Source of the DNA: Archangium violaceum Cb vi76
GTDB taxonomy: Bacteria > Myxococcota > Myxococcia > Myxococcales > Myxococcaceae
Length of the DNA stretch: 64,000 nt
Assembly: GCF_000733295.1 (NCBI RefSeq)
Contig: NZ_JPMI01000233.1
Coordinates: 186,001 to 250,000, forward strand
Direction of reading: 5' to 3'
Shown: piece after piece, positions 47,378-58,289 of the stretch
Numbering within the stretch: the first letter of the stretch is position 1
Layout of the letters: the number at the start of each line of letters is the position of its first letter
Made by a program: the position numbers and the translations under genes
The notes under the pieces: generated by a model
Seen by the model: the letters and a program-made list of their open reading frames with translations, nothing else
Databases searched by the model: none
What the model was told of the DNA's origin: nothing

Positions 47378-47965
47378 ATGCGGGAAGGCAACGGTGAGGG
47401 GGCGCTGAGTCCAGCGGTGGTGGAGTCGCTGGTGGGGAACCACCGGCGCTTCTTGAGTTTCCTCGAGCGGCGGGTGGGCAGCCGGGCCCAGGCCGAGGAG
47501 CTCCTCCAGTCCGCCTATGTGCGCACGTTGGAGAAGGGGGGGGAGCTGGAGGAGGGAGAGGGCGCGGTCGCCTGGTTCTACCGGTTGTTGCGCAACGCGC
47601 TCGTGGACCACTACCGCCGGCAGGGCGCCGAGGGCCGGGCACTGGAGCGCGAGGCGCGCGCGGCCTCCGAGCTGGGGCCGGATCCCGAGCTGACCCAGAC
47701 GGTCTGTGCGTGCATCCATGACCTGCTGCCCGCGTTGAAGCCCGAGTACGCGGAGATGGTGCGTCAGGTGGACCTGGAGGGGCGCGGGGTGCCCGAGGTG
47801 GCCCGGGAAGCGGGCATCACCGCGAACAACGCCGGGGTGAGGCTGCACCGGGCGCGGCAGGCCCTCAAGAAGCAACTGGAGCGCAGCTGCGGCACCTGCG
47901 CGGCGCACGGGTGCCTGGACTGCACGTGCGGCAAGCCGGGTGGGGGCTGCGAGCCGTCCGCGTGA
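47378..47965 (+). CDS. CorE-like ECF sigma factor with Cys-rich C-terminus
   Basis: It encodes 195 residues from the ATG at 47378 (a GTG at 47360 is possible). Sigma2 is LVGNHRRFLSFLERRVGSRAQAEELLQSAYVRTL with VAWFYRLLRNALVDHYRR; sigma4 is LKPEYAEMVRQVDLEGRGVPEVAREAGITANNAGVRLHRARQAL. The extra C-terminal tail CGTCAAHGCLDCTCGKPGGGC has six cysteines, the mark of the ECF44/CorE group, whose sigma activity is switched by copper or cadmium/zinc bound to this tail instead of an anti-sigma factor. The copper-type ATPase 0.95 kb downstream is a plausible target. Confidence 0.88.
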   Translation: MREGNGEGALSPAVVESLVGNHRRFLSFLERRVGSRAQAEELLQSAYVRTLEKGGELEEGEGAVAWFYRLLRNALVDHYRRQGAEGRALEREARAASELGPDPELTQTVCACIHDLLPALKPEYAEMVRQVDLEGRGVPEVAREAGITANNAGVRLHRARQALKKQLERSCGTCAAHGCLDCTCGKPGGGCEPSA

Positions 47966-47974
47966 CGGTGGGCG

Positions 47975-48724
47975 TCAGGGCTGGAGGGCGCCGGCGACGC
48001 GCTCGCTCCCCAGGTCGAAGTTGCGGAAGCCGGTGCAGGGCTGCTTGAGCTTCAGCATGTACGGCAGCGAGCGCCACGTCATCCGCGTCCAGGCCACCAC
48101 GCGCCTCAGGGCGGACGGCTGGAGCGACAGGGCGGGCATCGGCTCCAGTACATCCAGGGGCACGTAGCGCAGCGTGTACTGGCCCAGGCCCTCGAGCTCC
48201 TCCTGGAGGGATAGGGCCTGCTCCCTCAGCCCGGGTGCGAGCTGACGGGCCAGCGTCTCCGTCATCAGCACGTACTCGCGGATGGGGACCGAGTTCTTCA
48301 GCATCCGGTGGACGACGATGACGTCCACGCCGCCCAGCTCGGTGAAGCGCTTCACCCGCTGGAAGGCGACCTCACCCTGGTGCACGACGAACTTGAGGGT
48401 GAGCTGCTCCACCTGGGTGCATCCCTCGCAGGTGCAGGTGCGGTCGATGCGCAGCAGCTCCTTGCGGCGCTCGAAGGCCGCTCGGATGGCGGTGACCACG
48501 GGGGTCACGTCCATCCGGGCGTCCTCGGACAGCGGGGCGTAGAAGAAGGCCGCGTCGCCCTCGAGCTTGGCCAGCTCGAGCGGCGAGGCCGCGCCGTCGA
48601 TCACCGCCTCCAGCAGCTGGCTCACCATGTCATGGGCATGGGCCAGGTTGATGGCGTGCGTCTTGAGGAAGCGCGTGTATCCGCCGATATCCGCGATGAG
48701 GAGCAGGGCGCGCCGGATGGCCAT
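47975..48724 (-). CDS. DUF2652 protein, nucleotide-cyclase-like
   Basis: It encodes 249 residues. The N-terminal ALLLIADIGGYTRFL is the start of a class III cyclase-like fold, followed by AHDMVSQLLEAVIDG and KLEGDAAFFY, the DUF2652 wording. A CTCEGCTQV segment with three cysteines is family-typical. Whether it has cyclase activity is not shown; the paired metal aspartates (D12 and D57-like) are partly kept. It is convergent with the sigma factor gene, stops 9 bp apart. Confidence 0.8.
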   Translation of the reverse strand: MAIRRALLLIADIGGYTRFLKTHAINLAHAHDMVSQLLEAVIDGAASPLELAKLEGDAAFFYAPLSEDARMDVTPVVTAIRAAFERRKELLRIDRTCTCEGCTQVEQLTLKFVVHQGEVAFQRVKRFTELGGVDVIVVHRMLKNSVPIREYVLMTETLARQLAPGLREQALSLQEELEGLGQYTLRYVPLDVLEPMPALSLQPSALRRVVAWTRMTWRSLPYMLKLKQPCTGFRNFDLGSERVAGALQP

Positions 48725-48918
48725 GGTGGTATCAGGTCGGTATCAATGGAGGGGGGCGGAGAATGGCACGGTCGGCGAGCCGGGAGCCAGCCGCAAGCCG
48801 CCCGCTTGACGGGCAGGGGGGCGCGGTGATTCTCCCCTCCGAACCAGGGCACGGGGCGTGCCCACTGTAAGAGTCTGGCGGGCGCTCCGTCAGCCCGGGT
48901 GAAAGGACGAACCCCCCA

Positions 48919-51402
48919 ATGGCCCACGAGCACACCCACTCGCACGATTCCCACGCCGCCCACCCCGCGGGTCCCCCTTCCCAGAGCGAGGGCAAGGTGC
49001 TGGACCCGGTCTGCGGAATGACGGTCGACCCGGCGACCGCCAAGGGAGGCAGCCACGTCCACGAGGGCGCGACGTACTTCTTCTGCAACCCGAAGTGCCG
49101 GGAGCGCTTCGCCGCCGAGCCCCAGAAGTACCTCGAGGCGAAGGGTGAGCCCGAGCCGGTGGAGGCCCCTCCGGGCACGATGTGGATCTGCCCGATGGAC
49201 CCCGAGGTCCGTCAGGACCACCCCGGTGCCTGCCCCCTGTGTGGCATGGCCCTGGAGCCCGAGCAGCCGGTGATGCTGACGGCGCGCACCGAGTGGGTGT
49301 GCCCCATGCACCCGGAAATCGTACGGAACGAGCCGGGTGCCTGCCCCATCTGCGGCATGGCCCTGGAGCCGCGCACGGTGCTGCCCGAGGAGCAGCCGGA
49401 CCCCGAGCTGCTGAGCATGACGCGGCGGTTCCGGGTGGGCGTCGTCCTCACGCTGCCCCTGCTGTTCCTCGGCATGTCCGAGATGATTCCCGGCCAGCCG
49501 GTGCAGCACGCCCTGTCGCCACGGTGGCTGGCGTGGATACAACTCGTGCTGGCGAGCCCGGTGGTGCTCTGGGGCGGCTGGCCCTTCTTCGAGCGCGGTT
49601 GGGCGTCGGTGAAGAACCGGCATCTCAACATGTTCACCCTCATCGCCATCGGGACGGGGGCGGCGTACCTCTTCAGCGTCTTCGCCACGCTGGCCCCGGG
49701 CCTGTTGCCGCATGCCTTCACCGGCCATGGCGGCGCGGTGCCCGTCTATTACGAGGCGGCGGCCACCATCGTCACGCTGGTGCTGCTCGGTCAGGTGCTG
49801 GAACTGCGAGCCCGCCACGCGACCTCGGGGGCCCTGCGCGCGTTGCTCAGCCTCGCCCCGGCCGTGGCCCGGCGCATCCGCGAGGACGGCCGCGAGGAGG
49901 ACGTCTCCCTCGAGCAGGTGAAGGCCGGAGACTCGCTGCGTGTGCGCCCGGGCGAGAAGGTACCGGTGGACGGCGTGGTGCTGGAGGGCGAGAGCGCGGT
50001 GGACGAGTCCATGGTGACGGGTGAGTCCATTCCGGTGGAGAAGGCGCCAGGGGCCCGTGTCACGGGTGGCACCGTCAATGGCACGGGCAGCCTGGTGATG
50101 AGGGCCGAGCGGGTGGGGAAGGACACGCTGCTGGCGCGCATCGTCCAGCGGGTGAGCGAGGCCCAGCGCTCGCGCGCGCCCATCCAGCGGCTGGCGGACA
50201 AGGTGGCCGCGGTGTTCGTCCCGGCGGTCATCGCGGTGTCGGTGCTCACCTTCCTCGTCTGGGCCTTCCTCGGGCCCGAGCCGCGGTTGGCGCACGCGCT
50301 GGTGAACGCGGTGGCGGTGCTCATCATCGCCTGCCCGTGCGCGCTGGGTCTGGCCACGCCCATGTCCGTGGTGGTGGGGACGGGCAAGGGCGCCGGGGTG
50401 GGCGTACTCATCCGCGACGCCGAGGCGCTGGAGTTGCTGGAGAAGGTGGACACCCTGGTGGTGGACAAGACGGGCACGCTGACGGAGGGCAAGCCGAAGC
50501 TGGTGTCGGTGGTGGCGGTGGAGGGAATGGACGAGGCGCGGCTGCTGCACCTGGCGGCGAGCCTGGAGCGGGGCAGCGAGCACCCGTTGGCGGCGGCGGT
50601 GGTGGCGGGGGCCGAGGCGCGTGGGGCGGTCCTGTCGGCGGCGCGAGACTTCCGCTCCGTGACGGGCAAGGGAGTGACGGGGCGTGTGGACGGTGCCGGG
50701 GTGGCGCTCGGCAACGTGGCGCTGCTGGAGTCGCTGGGCGTGGAAGCGGAGGCGCTGCGGCCTCGCGCGGAGGCGCTGCGGCGCGAGGGGCAGACGGTGA
50801 TGTACGTGGCGGTGGAGGGCAGGCCGGCGGGGCTGCTCGGGGTGGCGGACCCCATCAAGGCCACCACGGCCGAGGCCCTGGCCACGCTGCACCACGAGGG
50901 CGTGCGGGTGGTGATGCTCACGGGCGACAGCCGCACCACGGCCGAGGCGGTGGCGCGCCAGTTGGGCATCGACGAGGTGGTGGCGGAGGTGCTGCCCGAG
51001 GGCAAGGGAGACGTGGTGAAGCGGCTGCAGGCCGAAGGCCGCACGGTGGCGATGGCGGGAGACGGGGTGAACGACGCGCCGGCGCTGGCGCAGGCGGACG
51101 TGGGCATCGCGATGGGGACGGGGACGGACATCGCCATGGAGAGCGCGTCGGTGACGCTGGTGAAGGGAGACTTGAGAGGGATTGCCCGGGCGCGGCGGCT
51201 GAGCCGGGGCACGCTGCGCAACATCCGGCAGAACCTCTTCTTCGCCTTCGTCTACAACACGCTGGGGGTGCCCATCGCGGCGGGCGTGCTGTACCCCTTC
51301 TTCGGGTGGCTGCTGAGCCCCATGCTCGCGGCGGCGGCGATGAGCCTCTCGTCGGTGTCGGTCATCGGCAACGCGCTGCGTCTGCGGAAGCTGAAGCTGT
51401 GA
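48919..51402 (+). CDS. Heavy-metal (copper-type) P1B ATPase with YHS domain
   Basis: It encodes 827 residues. A His-rich start ([13 protein letters not shown]) precedes a YHS domain ([15 protein letters not shown] to [11 protein letters not shown], about 27-72) and two CPMxPE...CPxCGM metal-binding ribbons (about 88-113 and 125-152). Then come the P-type parts: TGES ([11 protein letters not shown]), the CPC transport motif (Cys472 in [13 protein letters not shown]), the phosphorylated DKTGT (Asp516), HP (SEHPLAAAV) and [13 protein letters not shown] with these N-terminal modules indicates Cu(I)/Ag(I) or related export from the cytoplasm. The CorE-like sigma gene lies just upstream. Confidence 0.95.
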   Translation: MAHEHTHSHDSHAAHPAGPPSQSEGKVLDPVCGMTVDPATAKGGSHVHEGATYFFCNPKCRERFAAEPQKYLEAKGEPEPVEAPPGTMWICPMDPEVRQDHPGACPLCGMALEPEQPVMLTARTEWVCPMHPEIVRNEPGACPICGMALEPRTVLPEEQPDPELLSMTRRFRVGVVLTLPLLFLGMSEMIPGQPVQHALSPRWLAWIQLVLASPVVLWGGWPFFERGWASVKNRHLNMFTLIAIGTGAAYLFSVFATLAPGLLPHAFTGHGGAVPVYYEAAATIVTLVLLGQVLELRARHATSGALRALLSLAPAVARRIREDGREEDVSLEQVKAGDSLRVRPGEKVPVDGVVLEGESAVDESMVTGESIPVEKAPGARVTGGTVNGTGSLVMRAERVGKDTLLARIVQRVSEAQRSRAPIQRLADKVAAVFVPAVIAVSVLTFLVWAFLGPEPRLAHALVNAVAVLIIACPCALGLATPMSVVVGTGKGAGVGVLIRDAEALELLEKVDTLVVDKTGTLTEGKPKLVSVVAVEGMDEARLLHLAASLERGSEHPLAAAVVAGAEARGAVLSAARDFRSVTGKGVTGRVDGAGVALGNVALLESLGVEAEALRPRAEALRREGQTVMYVAVEGRPAGLLGVADPIKATTAEALATLHHEGVRVVMLTGDSRTTAEAVARQLGIDEVVAEVLPEGKGDVVKRLQAEGRTVAMAGDGVNDAPALAQADVGIAMGTGTDIAMESASVTLVKGDLRGIARARRLSRGTLRNIRQNLFFAFVYNTLGVPIAAGVLYPFFGWLLSPMLAAAAMSLSSVSVIGNALRLRKLKL

Positions 51403-51533
51403 CGTGTCGCCTCGCTGACAACACCAAACACTGAACATCGCTCTCGTTCCGTGATTGGAGCGTTCGCGTCCCGGGTTTATTGCTTCGAGCCGTGCCGGCG
51501 GTGCGCGAGACACGCGCGATTGGAGGGACGACG

Positions 51534-52856
<1,323 letters not shown>

Positions 52857-52870
52857 GAGGCGCACGGCCC

Positions 52871-53989
52871 ATGGGCAAGGGATACAAGAGCATCGAGACG
52901 AAGTACTACGAGGAGCGCGCCGCCTTCTTCGACGAGCTGGGGAAGCTGGACCGCCGCGCCTTCCTGCGCGTGGCGGGCATCTCCGCCGGCATCGCCGCGG
53001 GAATGGGGCTGGTGACGCCGCAGAGCTTCCAGCTCGTCCGCGTCGCCGAGGCGCAGGGCTCCAAGCAGCGCTTCAGCTTCGCGTACATCTCGGACACGCA
53101 CCTCTACAAGAAGGAGCTCAATGACCGCTTCGTGCGCTCCATCCTGCGCGCGGTGGACGACGTCAACGCGTTGGATCCCCAGCCGGACTTCGTCCTCTTC
53201 GGCGGAGACCTGGCGCAGCTCGGCCAGGCCGAGGAGCTGAAGCTGGGCGCGGAGATCCTCAAGGCCGTCAAGGCGCCCGTGAAGATGATGGTGGGCGAGC
53301 ACGACTGGTTCCTCGACATGGGCGAGAAGTGGCGCGAGCTGTTCGGCGCGCCCACCTACTCGTTCGACCACAAGGGCGTGCACTTCGTGGTGCTCAACTC
53401 CATCCTGGAGAAGGACTTCTGGACGGAGCGCGGCTATACGCCCATGGAGCGCATGAAGGTCGTCGCGGGCCTGGACAACGCCATCCAGTCCCGCTTCGAG
53501 GTGGGTGCCGAGCAGCGCAAGTGGCTCGAGCAGGACCTGGCCAAGGTGGACAAGAAGACGCCCCTCATCGTCTTCAGCCACTCGCCGCTCTACAAGTACT
53601 ACCGGCCGTGGAACTTCTGGACGGACGACGCGGACGAGGTGCAGGCCCTGCTGCGCCCCTTCAACCAGGTCACCGTCATCCACGGGCACACGCACCAGGT
53701 GCTCACCCACCGGATCGGCAACATCGACTTCCACGGGATGCTGTCCACCGCGTGGCCGTGGCCCTACGCGCCCGAGGGCCTGCCCTCGCTCACCGTGCAG
53801 ATGAACCGGCCGGACCCCTTCAGCAACTTCGATGGCATGGGCACCGGAAGGGTGGACGTGCTGGAGGCCGGCGCCGTCGACAAGCTGTACCGGCTGTGGG
53901 ACCGCGCTCCCATGAACGTGCGCGCCAGCTACCTCGCGTCCAACGGGAAGAAGGACGCGCCCCCCCGCCCCAAGCTGCCCAGCTACTAG
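52871..53989 (+). CDS. Tat-exported metallophosphoesterase
   Basis: It encodes 372 residues. KLDRRAFLRVAGISAGIAAGMGL (about 27-49) is a twin-arginine signal. The calcineurin-like metal motifs are all present: AYISDTHLYK (DxH), LFGGDLAQ (GD), GEHDW (GNHE-like variant), FSHSPLYKYY, and VIHGHTHQV (GHxH). It would fold in the cytoplasm with its metals and then cross by Tat. It starts 14 bp after the peroxidase stop, and a cytochrome follows 22 bp later, so the three are co-transcribed. The substrate is unknown. Confidence 0.9.
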   Translation: MGKGYKSIETKYYEERAAFFDELGKLDRRAFLRVAGISAGIAAGMGLVTPQSFQLVRVAEAQGSKQRFSFAYISDTHLYKKELNDRFVRSILRAVDDVNALDPQPDFVLFGGDLAQLGQAEELKLGAEILKAVKAPVKMMVGEHDWFLDMGEKWRELFGAPTYSFDHKGVHFVVLNSILEKDFWTERGYTPMERMKVVAGLDNAIQSRFEVGAEQRKWLEQDLAKVDKKTPLIVFSHSPLYKYYRPWNFWTDDADEVQALLRPFNQVTVIHGHTHQVLTHRIGNIDFHGMLSTAWPWPYAPEGLPSLTVQMNRPDPFSNFDGMGTGRVDVLEAGAVDKLYRLWDRAPMNVRASYLASNGKKDAPPRPKLPSY

Positions 53990-54011
53990 CGAGTACCCCC
54001 GAGAGGAAGCC

Positions 54012-54779
54012 ATGACCTACCGGAAGAAGCTCCTCACCGGCCTGTGCGCGCTGCTGTCTGGAGTGGGCGGCGCGGCCCTGGCCACCGACTCCGCCCCCGG
54101 CGAGCGTCCCCGCCACGAGCTGCCGCCCTCCAAGGACGGAAACCTCGTGCTCGGCCTGTGTGATGGCGAGACGTCCCTGGAAGTGAAGGGCGTGAAGGAG
54201 GGTGAGCCGCTGTCGCGCGCCCAGGCGTTGGAGGTGACGTCGCAGCTGATGCAGGAGTGGCGCCGCAAGAACCCGGACGCGCGCTGGGACGTGGTGGCCC
54301 AGGCGCCCACGCCACCGCCCTCGCCGCGGAAGCCCTCCGCCGGCAAGTCCAACCAGGCGGAAGGCCCCACCGCGTCCTCGGGCGCCGCGGGCATGGCGGG
54401 GAAGAAGGACGCCAACGTCCAGACGGGCCACACCTATGGCGCCTTCAGCGAGCGGGACGAGGCGCTCTGGGCCGCCTCCACGCAGGCCTTCGTGGAGGAG
54501 GGCAACCGGGTGTTCCACGACGCGGATGCGCTCGGGAGCAAGGTGGCGGTGTCCTGTGACATGTGCCACCCGGACGCGGCCAACACGCACCCGGAGACGT
54601 ACCCGAAGTACCAGGTCCAGTTCGGCCGCGTGGCGCTGCTGCGCGACATGATCAACTGGTGCATCGAGAACCCGGTGCGCGGCAAGCCCCTGGCGGACGA
54701 TGACCCGAAGATGAAGGCGATGGAGGCCTACATCTACTCGAAGCGCAAGGGCGTGCCGCTCGAGTTCGGCAAGCACTGA
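54012..54779 (+). CDS. Monohaem c-type cytochrome with Pro-rich linker
   Basis: It encodes 255 residues. The signal covers about 1-24. A small N-terminal domain (LVLGLCDGETSLEVKGVKEGEPLSRAQALEVTSQLMQEW) is joined by a Pro/Ser/Gly linker (about 98-137) to a cytochrome domain with CDMCH at 182-186 and a possible methionine ligand near the end (KMKAMEAYIYSKRKG). It probably carries electrons to or from the peroxidase encoded two genes upstream. Confidence 0.85.
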   Translation: MTYRKKLLTGLCALLSGVGGAALATDSAPGERPRHELPPSKDGNLVLGLCDGETSLEVKGVKEGEPLSRAQALEVTSQLMQEWRRKNPDARWDVVAQAPTPPPSPRKPSAGKSNQAEGPTASSGAAGMAGKKDANVQTGHTYGAFSERDEALWAASTQAFVEEGNRVFHDADALGSKVAVSCDMCHPDAANTHPETYPKYQVQFGRVALLRDMINWCIENPVRGKPLADDDPKMKAMEAYIYSKRKGVPLEFGKH

Positions 54780-54800
54780 GGGCGCGGCTCCACGGGTCAC

Positions 54801-55448
54801 TCAGCGGCGGGCGTAGAGCAGGGCGACCGCCTCGATGGAGCCGCCGTCCACGCGTCCCTCCGAGACGCGGACCTGCTCGTGTCCCAGGCCGATGGCGTGG
54901 CCGATGGCGTGCAGGATGTCGTCCTGGCCGGAGGCGTCGGCGAGCGTGAGGGGCTGCTCGCCGCCGGCCCGTCCCACGTAGGAGCGGCAGTCCTCCCCAC
55001 GGGTGAAGGCCACGTAGTGCGGGTAGCGCGAGGCGTTGTCCCGCGTCCGCTCGACGAAGCGGATTCCCGTGCGCTGCTGCCACTGCTGAAGGGCGGCGGT
55101 GACGCGCTCCGGGTGGGGCAGGTCCGGCGACACGGTGTAGGGGATGACGCCCTCGGCCCAGGCCTGGCGGATGGGGAGGATGCCCATGCCCTCCAGGCGT
55201 GACGAGGGACTCGTCCGGGCGGCAATCCGCTCCTCGGCCTTCTCCATCAACCGGGTGGGGCCCAGAAAGATGTCGCTCTCGAGGATGGCGAGGCCCCCAT
55301 CATCGGTGTACCGCACCTCGAGGACCTGGCCGGAGGAGGCATCCCGCAGGTGGCCCGCGCGGACAGTGGAGGGCGCGGCGAAGGCACCTGTGGATAGGAC
55401 GAGGCCCAGCGCGGAGACGGAGAGCGTTAGGAGGTTCTTCTTCGACAT
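54801..55448 (-). CDS. Astacin-like protein lacking the catalytic glutamate
   Basis: It encodes 215 residues from the ATG at 55448. Residues 1-25 are a Sec signal. The central part is plainly astacin-like (GVIPYTVSPDLPHPERVTAALQQWQQRTGIRFVERT), but the zinc site, normally HExxHxxGxxH, reads LHAIGHAIGLGHEQ: His180, His184 and His190 are kept and the catalytic Glu is Ala181. The chain also ends 24 residues after this site, so the usual C-terminal half is missing. It cannot be an ordinary peptidase; it may bind zinc, act as an inhibitor or decoy, or be decaying. It lies opposite to its metal-related neighbours. Confidence 0.75.
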   Translation of the reverse strand: MSKKNLLTLSVSALGLVLSTGAFAAPSTVRAGHLRDASSGQVLEVRYTDDGGLAILESDIFLGPTRLMEKAEERIAARTSPSSRLEGMGILPIRQAWAEGVIPYTVSPDLPHPERVTAALQQWQQRTGIRFVERTRDNASRYPHYVAFTRGEDCRSYVGRAGGEQPLTLADASGQDDILHAIGHAIGLGHEQVRVSEGRVDGGSIEAVALLYARR

Positions 55449-55633
55449 GGACAGCCCCTTGGATGGGTCCGGGTCCGAGGACCCACGCCAGGAAGAGGGC
55501 GTCCACGGCGGGATGTGATGGACGGGGGCTGGCGCGAGCGGCCGTCCACCCGCTCCCTCCAGGGGCTGACGGTGGAGCGTGTCCCTCCCACCGTGACGGG
55601 ACGAGCACCAACCTCCCAGGGACGAGGTGGAAT

Positions 55634-56959
55634 ATGCGCACGTTGCTGCTCTCCCTGGGCGTGTTGCTGGCCTTTCCCGTTGGCGCACAAGAGGCGGAGC
55701 ACGGGCACGAAGCTCACGGGTCGCCTCCGGCCCAGGGCGAGCATGGCACCGGGCACATGGGGCACGAGGCTCGTGAGGTCCAGTCGCTCCGGGACATTCC
55801 CCTGATGCGCCGGGGCTCGGGCACGTCCTGGCAGCCGGACCTCATCCCCCGGTCCATGTTGCACGGGCAGGTGGCGGGGTGGGGCCTCATGTTCCAGGGC
55901 CTGCTCTTTGGCGGCTACGACGTGCAGGGCGGGCCCCGGGGGGACAGTGCGTTCGTGGGAATCGGCTGGCTGATGCTCATGGCGAACCGGGAGCTGCCAT
56001 CGGGGCAGCTCGTCGCGAGCGTCATGCTGAGCCCCGAGCCCTTCACCGCGGGCGCGAACGGTGGCTATCCGCTGCTGCTCCAGACGGGAGAGACCTGGCA
56101 GGACGAGCCGCTGCGGGACCGGCAGCACCCGCATGACCTCTTCATGGAGCTGGCGCTCTCGTACTCGCACTACTTCTCGGACACGTGGGGGCTGATGCTC
56201 TACGCGGCGCCCGCGGGCGAGCCGGCGCTGGGCCCCGTGGCCTTTCCGCACCGGGTGTCGGGCTGGTACGACCCGCTGGCCGTGTTGGGCCACCACTGGC
56301 AGGACGCCACGCACATCTCCTTCGGGGTGTTGACCGCGGGCATCCTCACGCCGAAGGCGAAGCTGGAGCTCTCCTGGTTCAACGGCCGCGAGCCCGACGA
56401 GGACCGCTACGACCTGGACCTGCGGGCCCCCGACTCGTTCTCCCTGCGGCTGTCGGCCAACCCCACGGCGCGGGTGAGCGCGCAGGTGTCCTACGGCTAC
56501 CTGAAGGGTCCCGAGCTCCTCGAGCCGGAGGTGCCGGTGCACCGGCTCACCGCGTCGGCCACGTACCACGCGCCCTTCGGGAGCAACGGCTTCTGGGCGA
56601 CCACGGCCGTCTTCGGCCGCAATATCGAGGGCGAGGAGGCACCCACCAACGCCTTCCTGCTGGAGAGCAGCCTGGACCTGGACGGGCACCACGTCGTCTT
56701 CGGGCGGGCGGAGTACGTCGAGAAGGCGGGGCACGACCTGGTACTCCCCGAGCCGCTGGAGCACTCCGTCTTCGACGTGGGCAACCTCGTGCTGGGCTAC
56801 GTCTACAACCTCGGTCCCTTCGGGCCGGTGCGGCCCGGAGTGGGCGTGCGCGGCGCGCTGAACCTCGTGCCCGAGGGGCTCGCGTCCTTCTACGGCAGCC
56901 GCACCCCCGTGGGCGGCATGGTGTACGTCCGCCTCGCGCCGGCCGGAGCGCACCGCTGA
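55634..56959 (+). CDS. His-rich outer-membrane beta-barrel protein
   Basis: It encodes 441 residues; GACGAGGTGGAAT precedes the ATG at 55634. Residues 1-18 form a signal, followed by a His-rich stretch (EHGHEAHGSPPAQGEHGTGHMGHEA) suited to binding copper or similar metals. The remainder alternates strands with glycines and aromatics (WGLMFQGLLFGGYDVQGG, ISFGVLTAGILTPKAKLELSWFNG, RLSANPTARVSAQVSYGYL) and ends in a strand, as outer-membrane barrels do. Similar proteins accompany copper-efflux genes. It fits the P1B ATPase region as the outer-membrane component. Confidence 0.75.
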   Translation: MRTLLLSLGVLLAFPVGAQEAEHGHEAHGSPPAQGEHGTGHMGHEAREVQSLRDIPLMRRGSGTSWQPDLIPRSMLHGQVAGWGLMFQGLLFGGYDVQGGPRGDSAFVGIGWLMLMANRELPSGQLVASVMLSPEPFTAGANGGYPLLLQTGETWQDEPLRDRQHPHDLFMELALSYSHYFSDTWGLMLYAAPAGEPALGPVAFPHRVSGWYDPLAVLGHHWQDATHISFGVLTAGILTPKAKLELSWFNGREPDEDRYDLDLRAPDSFSLRLSANPTARVSAQVSYGYLKGPELLEPEVPVHRLTASATYHAPFGSNGFWATTAVFGRNIEGEEAPTNAFLLESSLDLDGHHVVFGRAEYVEKAGHDLVLPEPLEHSVFDVGNLVLGYVYNLGPFGPVRPGVGVRGALNLVPEGLASFYGSRTPVGGMVYVRLAPAGAHR

Positions 56960-56967
56960 GCTGATTC

Positions 56968-57027
56968 TTGACAGTACGCCTCCGGGGTCGTAACACGTGT
57001 TGAAAATGAGAACCATTCTCATTTTCA
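56968..57027 (+). promoter_or_regulatory. Sigma70 promoter with Fur box
   Basis: TTGACA (56968-56973) and TAACAC (56991-56996) are 17 bp apart. A perfect palindrome (57001-57027) follows, with 12-bp arms TGAAAATGAGAA and TTCTCATTTTCA around CCA, which matches the Fur consensus of inverted AATGATA-type units. It overlaps the expected transcription start of the gene at 57055, so iron-bound Fur would block it. Confidence 0.75.
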
Positions 57028-57054
57028 AATCCCCCCCGTAGAAAGGCCGTACGA

Positions 57055-58266
57055 ATGAAGGGTTTCGTTTCGTTCCTCCCCTCGCGACTCGCCTCCGCGG
57101 CGCTCGTGCTTTCCCTGCTCGCAGGCTGTGAGGAGCCCACTCCCACCGAGCCCGGGCCGCTGTACGCCATCACCACGCAGCTGCTCGCCGCCGACGTTCC
57201 CAACAGCTACGTCATCGTGACGGACAAGGCGGAGCAGGCTGGAACGCTCTCCCTGGACAACGCCATCGAGGTGCCCGGCCGGGCGCTCGGCGTGGGCATT
57301 CCCAAGTCCGGTTCGCTCTATGTGGTGACCGACGAGAACGCGACGGTCGTCCGCTACACCCTCACGAGCAACGGCACCCTGGAGGAGTCGGGCCGCGTGA
57401 GCTTCGAGAGCAAGGGCCTGTCGTCGCTCGGGGAGTACCAGAACAACTTCCAGTTCATCTCGGAGACCAAGGCGTACTTCTTCGATGGCACCGTCCCGCA
57501 GGTCATCATCTGGAACCCCACCGCGATGACGGTCACGGGCAGCATCCCCCTGGACTCGCTGTCCATCCCGGACACGATCCTCTCCTTCTCGGGCGCTCCC
57601 GCGCGGGTCGAGAACCAGATCATCATGCCCGTGGGCTGGCGTCCGGAATCGGGCATGGGCATTACCCCGAAGGCGGCCGTCGTCTCCGTCGATACCCGGA
57701 CCGACACGGCCATCGTCTCGACGGATGACCGGTGTGGCTACACGCATGACGCCGTCGTGGGACCGGACGGCAAGGTCTACATCGCGACGGAGGCCTACGG
57801 GGCGGCGGCGTACCGGGTGGTGGGGGTGGAGGAGGCGCCGGAGCCCTGCCTGCTCAAGTTCGATCCGCGGACGCACACCTTCGAGCCCTCCTTCTACAAG
57901 GATCTGGGCGAGCTGGTGGGTGGAGGCACGGCGGGTGCGCTCATCCCCGGTCCCCAGGGGACGGCCTACGTGCGCGTGCTCGACGAGACCCTGGCCCCCG
58001 TGTACGAGGGGACCCATCCCCGCACCGTGGCGAGCGGGACGGGCTGGCAGTGGTGGCAGCTGAAGCTCGACACCCTGACGGCGACCCGGGTGCCGGCCTT
58101 CCCGTCCACCACGGGCAGCGTGTTCCTCTATGAGTCGGAGAACCACGTCCTCTACTCGGAGTTCGCGGCGGGTGCCGCCTCGACGACGCTGCACGTGCTG
58201 GACGACAACGGCAGGTCCACCGTGAGCGTGCAGGGTCTGTCCTTCTCCTTCCTCCAGCTGCGCTAG
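57055..58266 (+). CDS. Iron-regulated lipoprotein with propeller-like fold (MxcI-like)
   Basis: It encodes 403 residues with lipobox LLAGC (Cys23). The mature chain has repeating blade-like segments (SLYVVTDENATVVRYTLTSNGTL, KAYFFDGTVPQVIIWNP, HDAVVGPDGKVYIATEAYG) of a beta propeller. It is preceded by a Fur box and followed by a MYXO-CTERM protein. The setting resembles MxcI, an iron-regulated protein of myxochelin clusters, but no biosynthetic gene is present, so the name is only a comparison. A role in handling iron or siderophore at the outer membrane is likely. Confidence 0.7.
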   Translation: MKGFVSFLPSRLASAALVLSLLAGCEEPTPTEPGPLYAITTQLLAADVPNSYVIVTDKAEQAGTLSLDNAIEVPGRALGVGIPKSGSLYVVTDENATVVRYTLTSNGTLEESGRVSFESKGLSSLGEYQNNFQFISETKAYFFDGTVPQVIIWNPTAMTVTGSIPLDSLSIPDTILSFSGAPARVENQIIMPVGWRPESGMGITPKAAVVSVDTRTDTAIVSTDDRCGYTHDAVVGPDGKVYIATEAYGAAAYRVVGVEEAPEPCLLKFDPRTHTFEPSFYKDLGELVGGGTAGALIPGPQGTAYVRVLDETLAPVYEGTHPRTVASGTGWQWWQLKLDTLTATRVPAFPSTTGSVFLYESENHVLYSEFAAGAASTTLHVLDDNGRSTVSVQGLSFSFLQLR

Positions 58267-58289
58267 CCACCTCCATCCCAGGAATTCCC

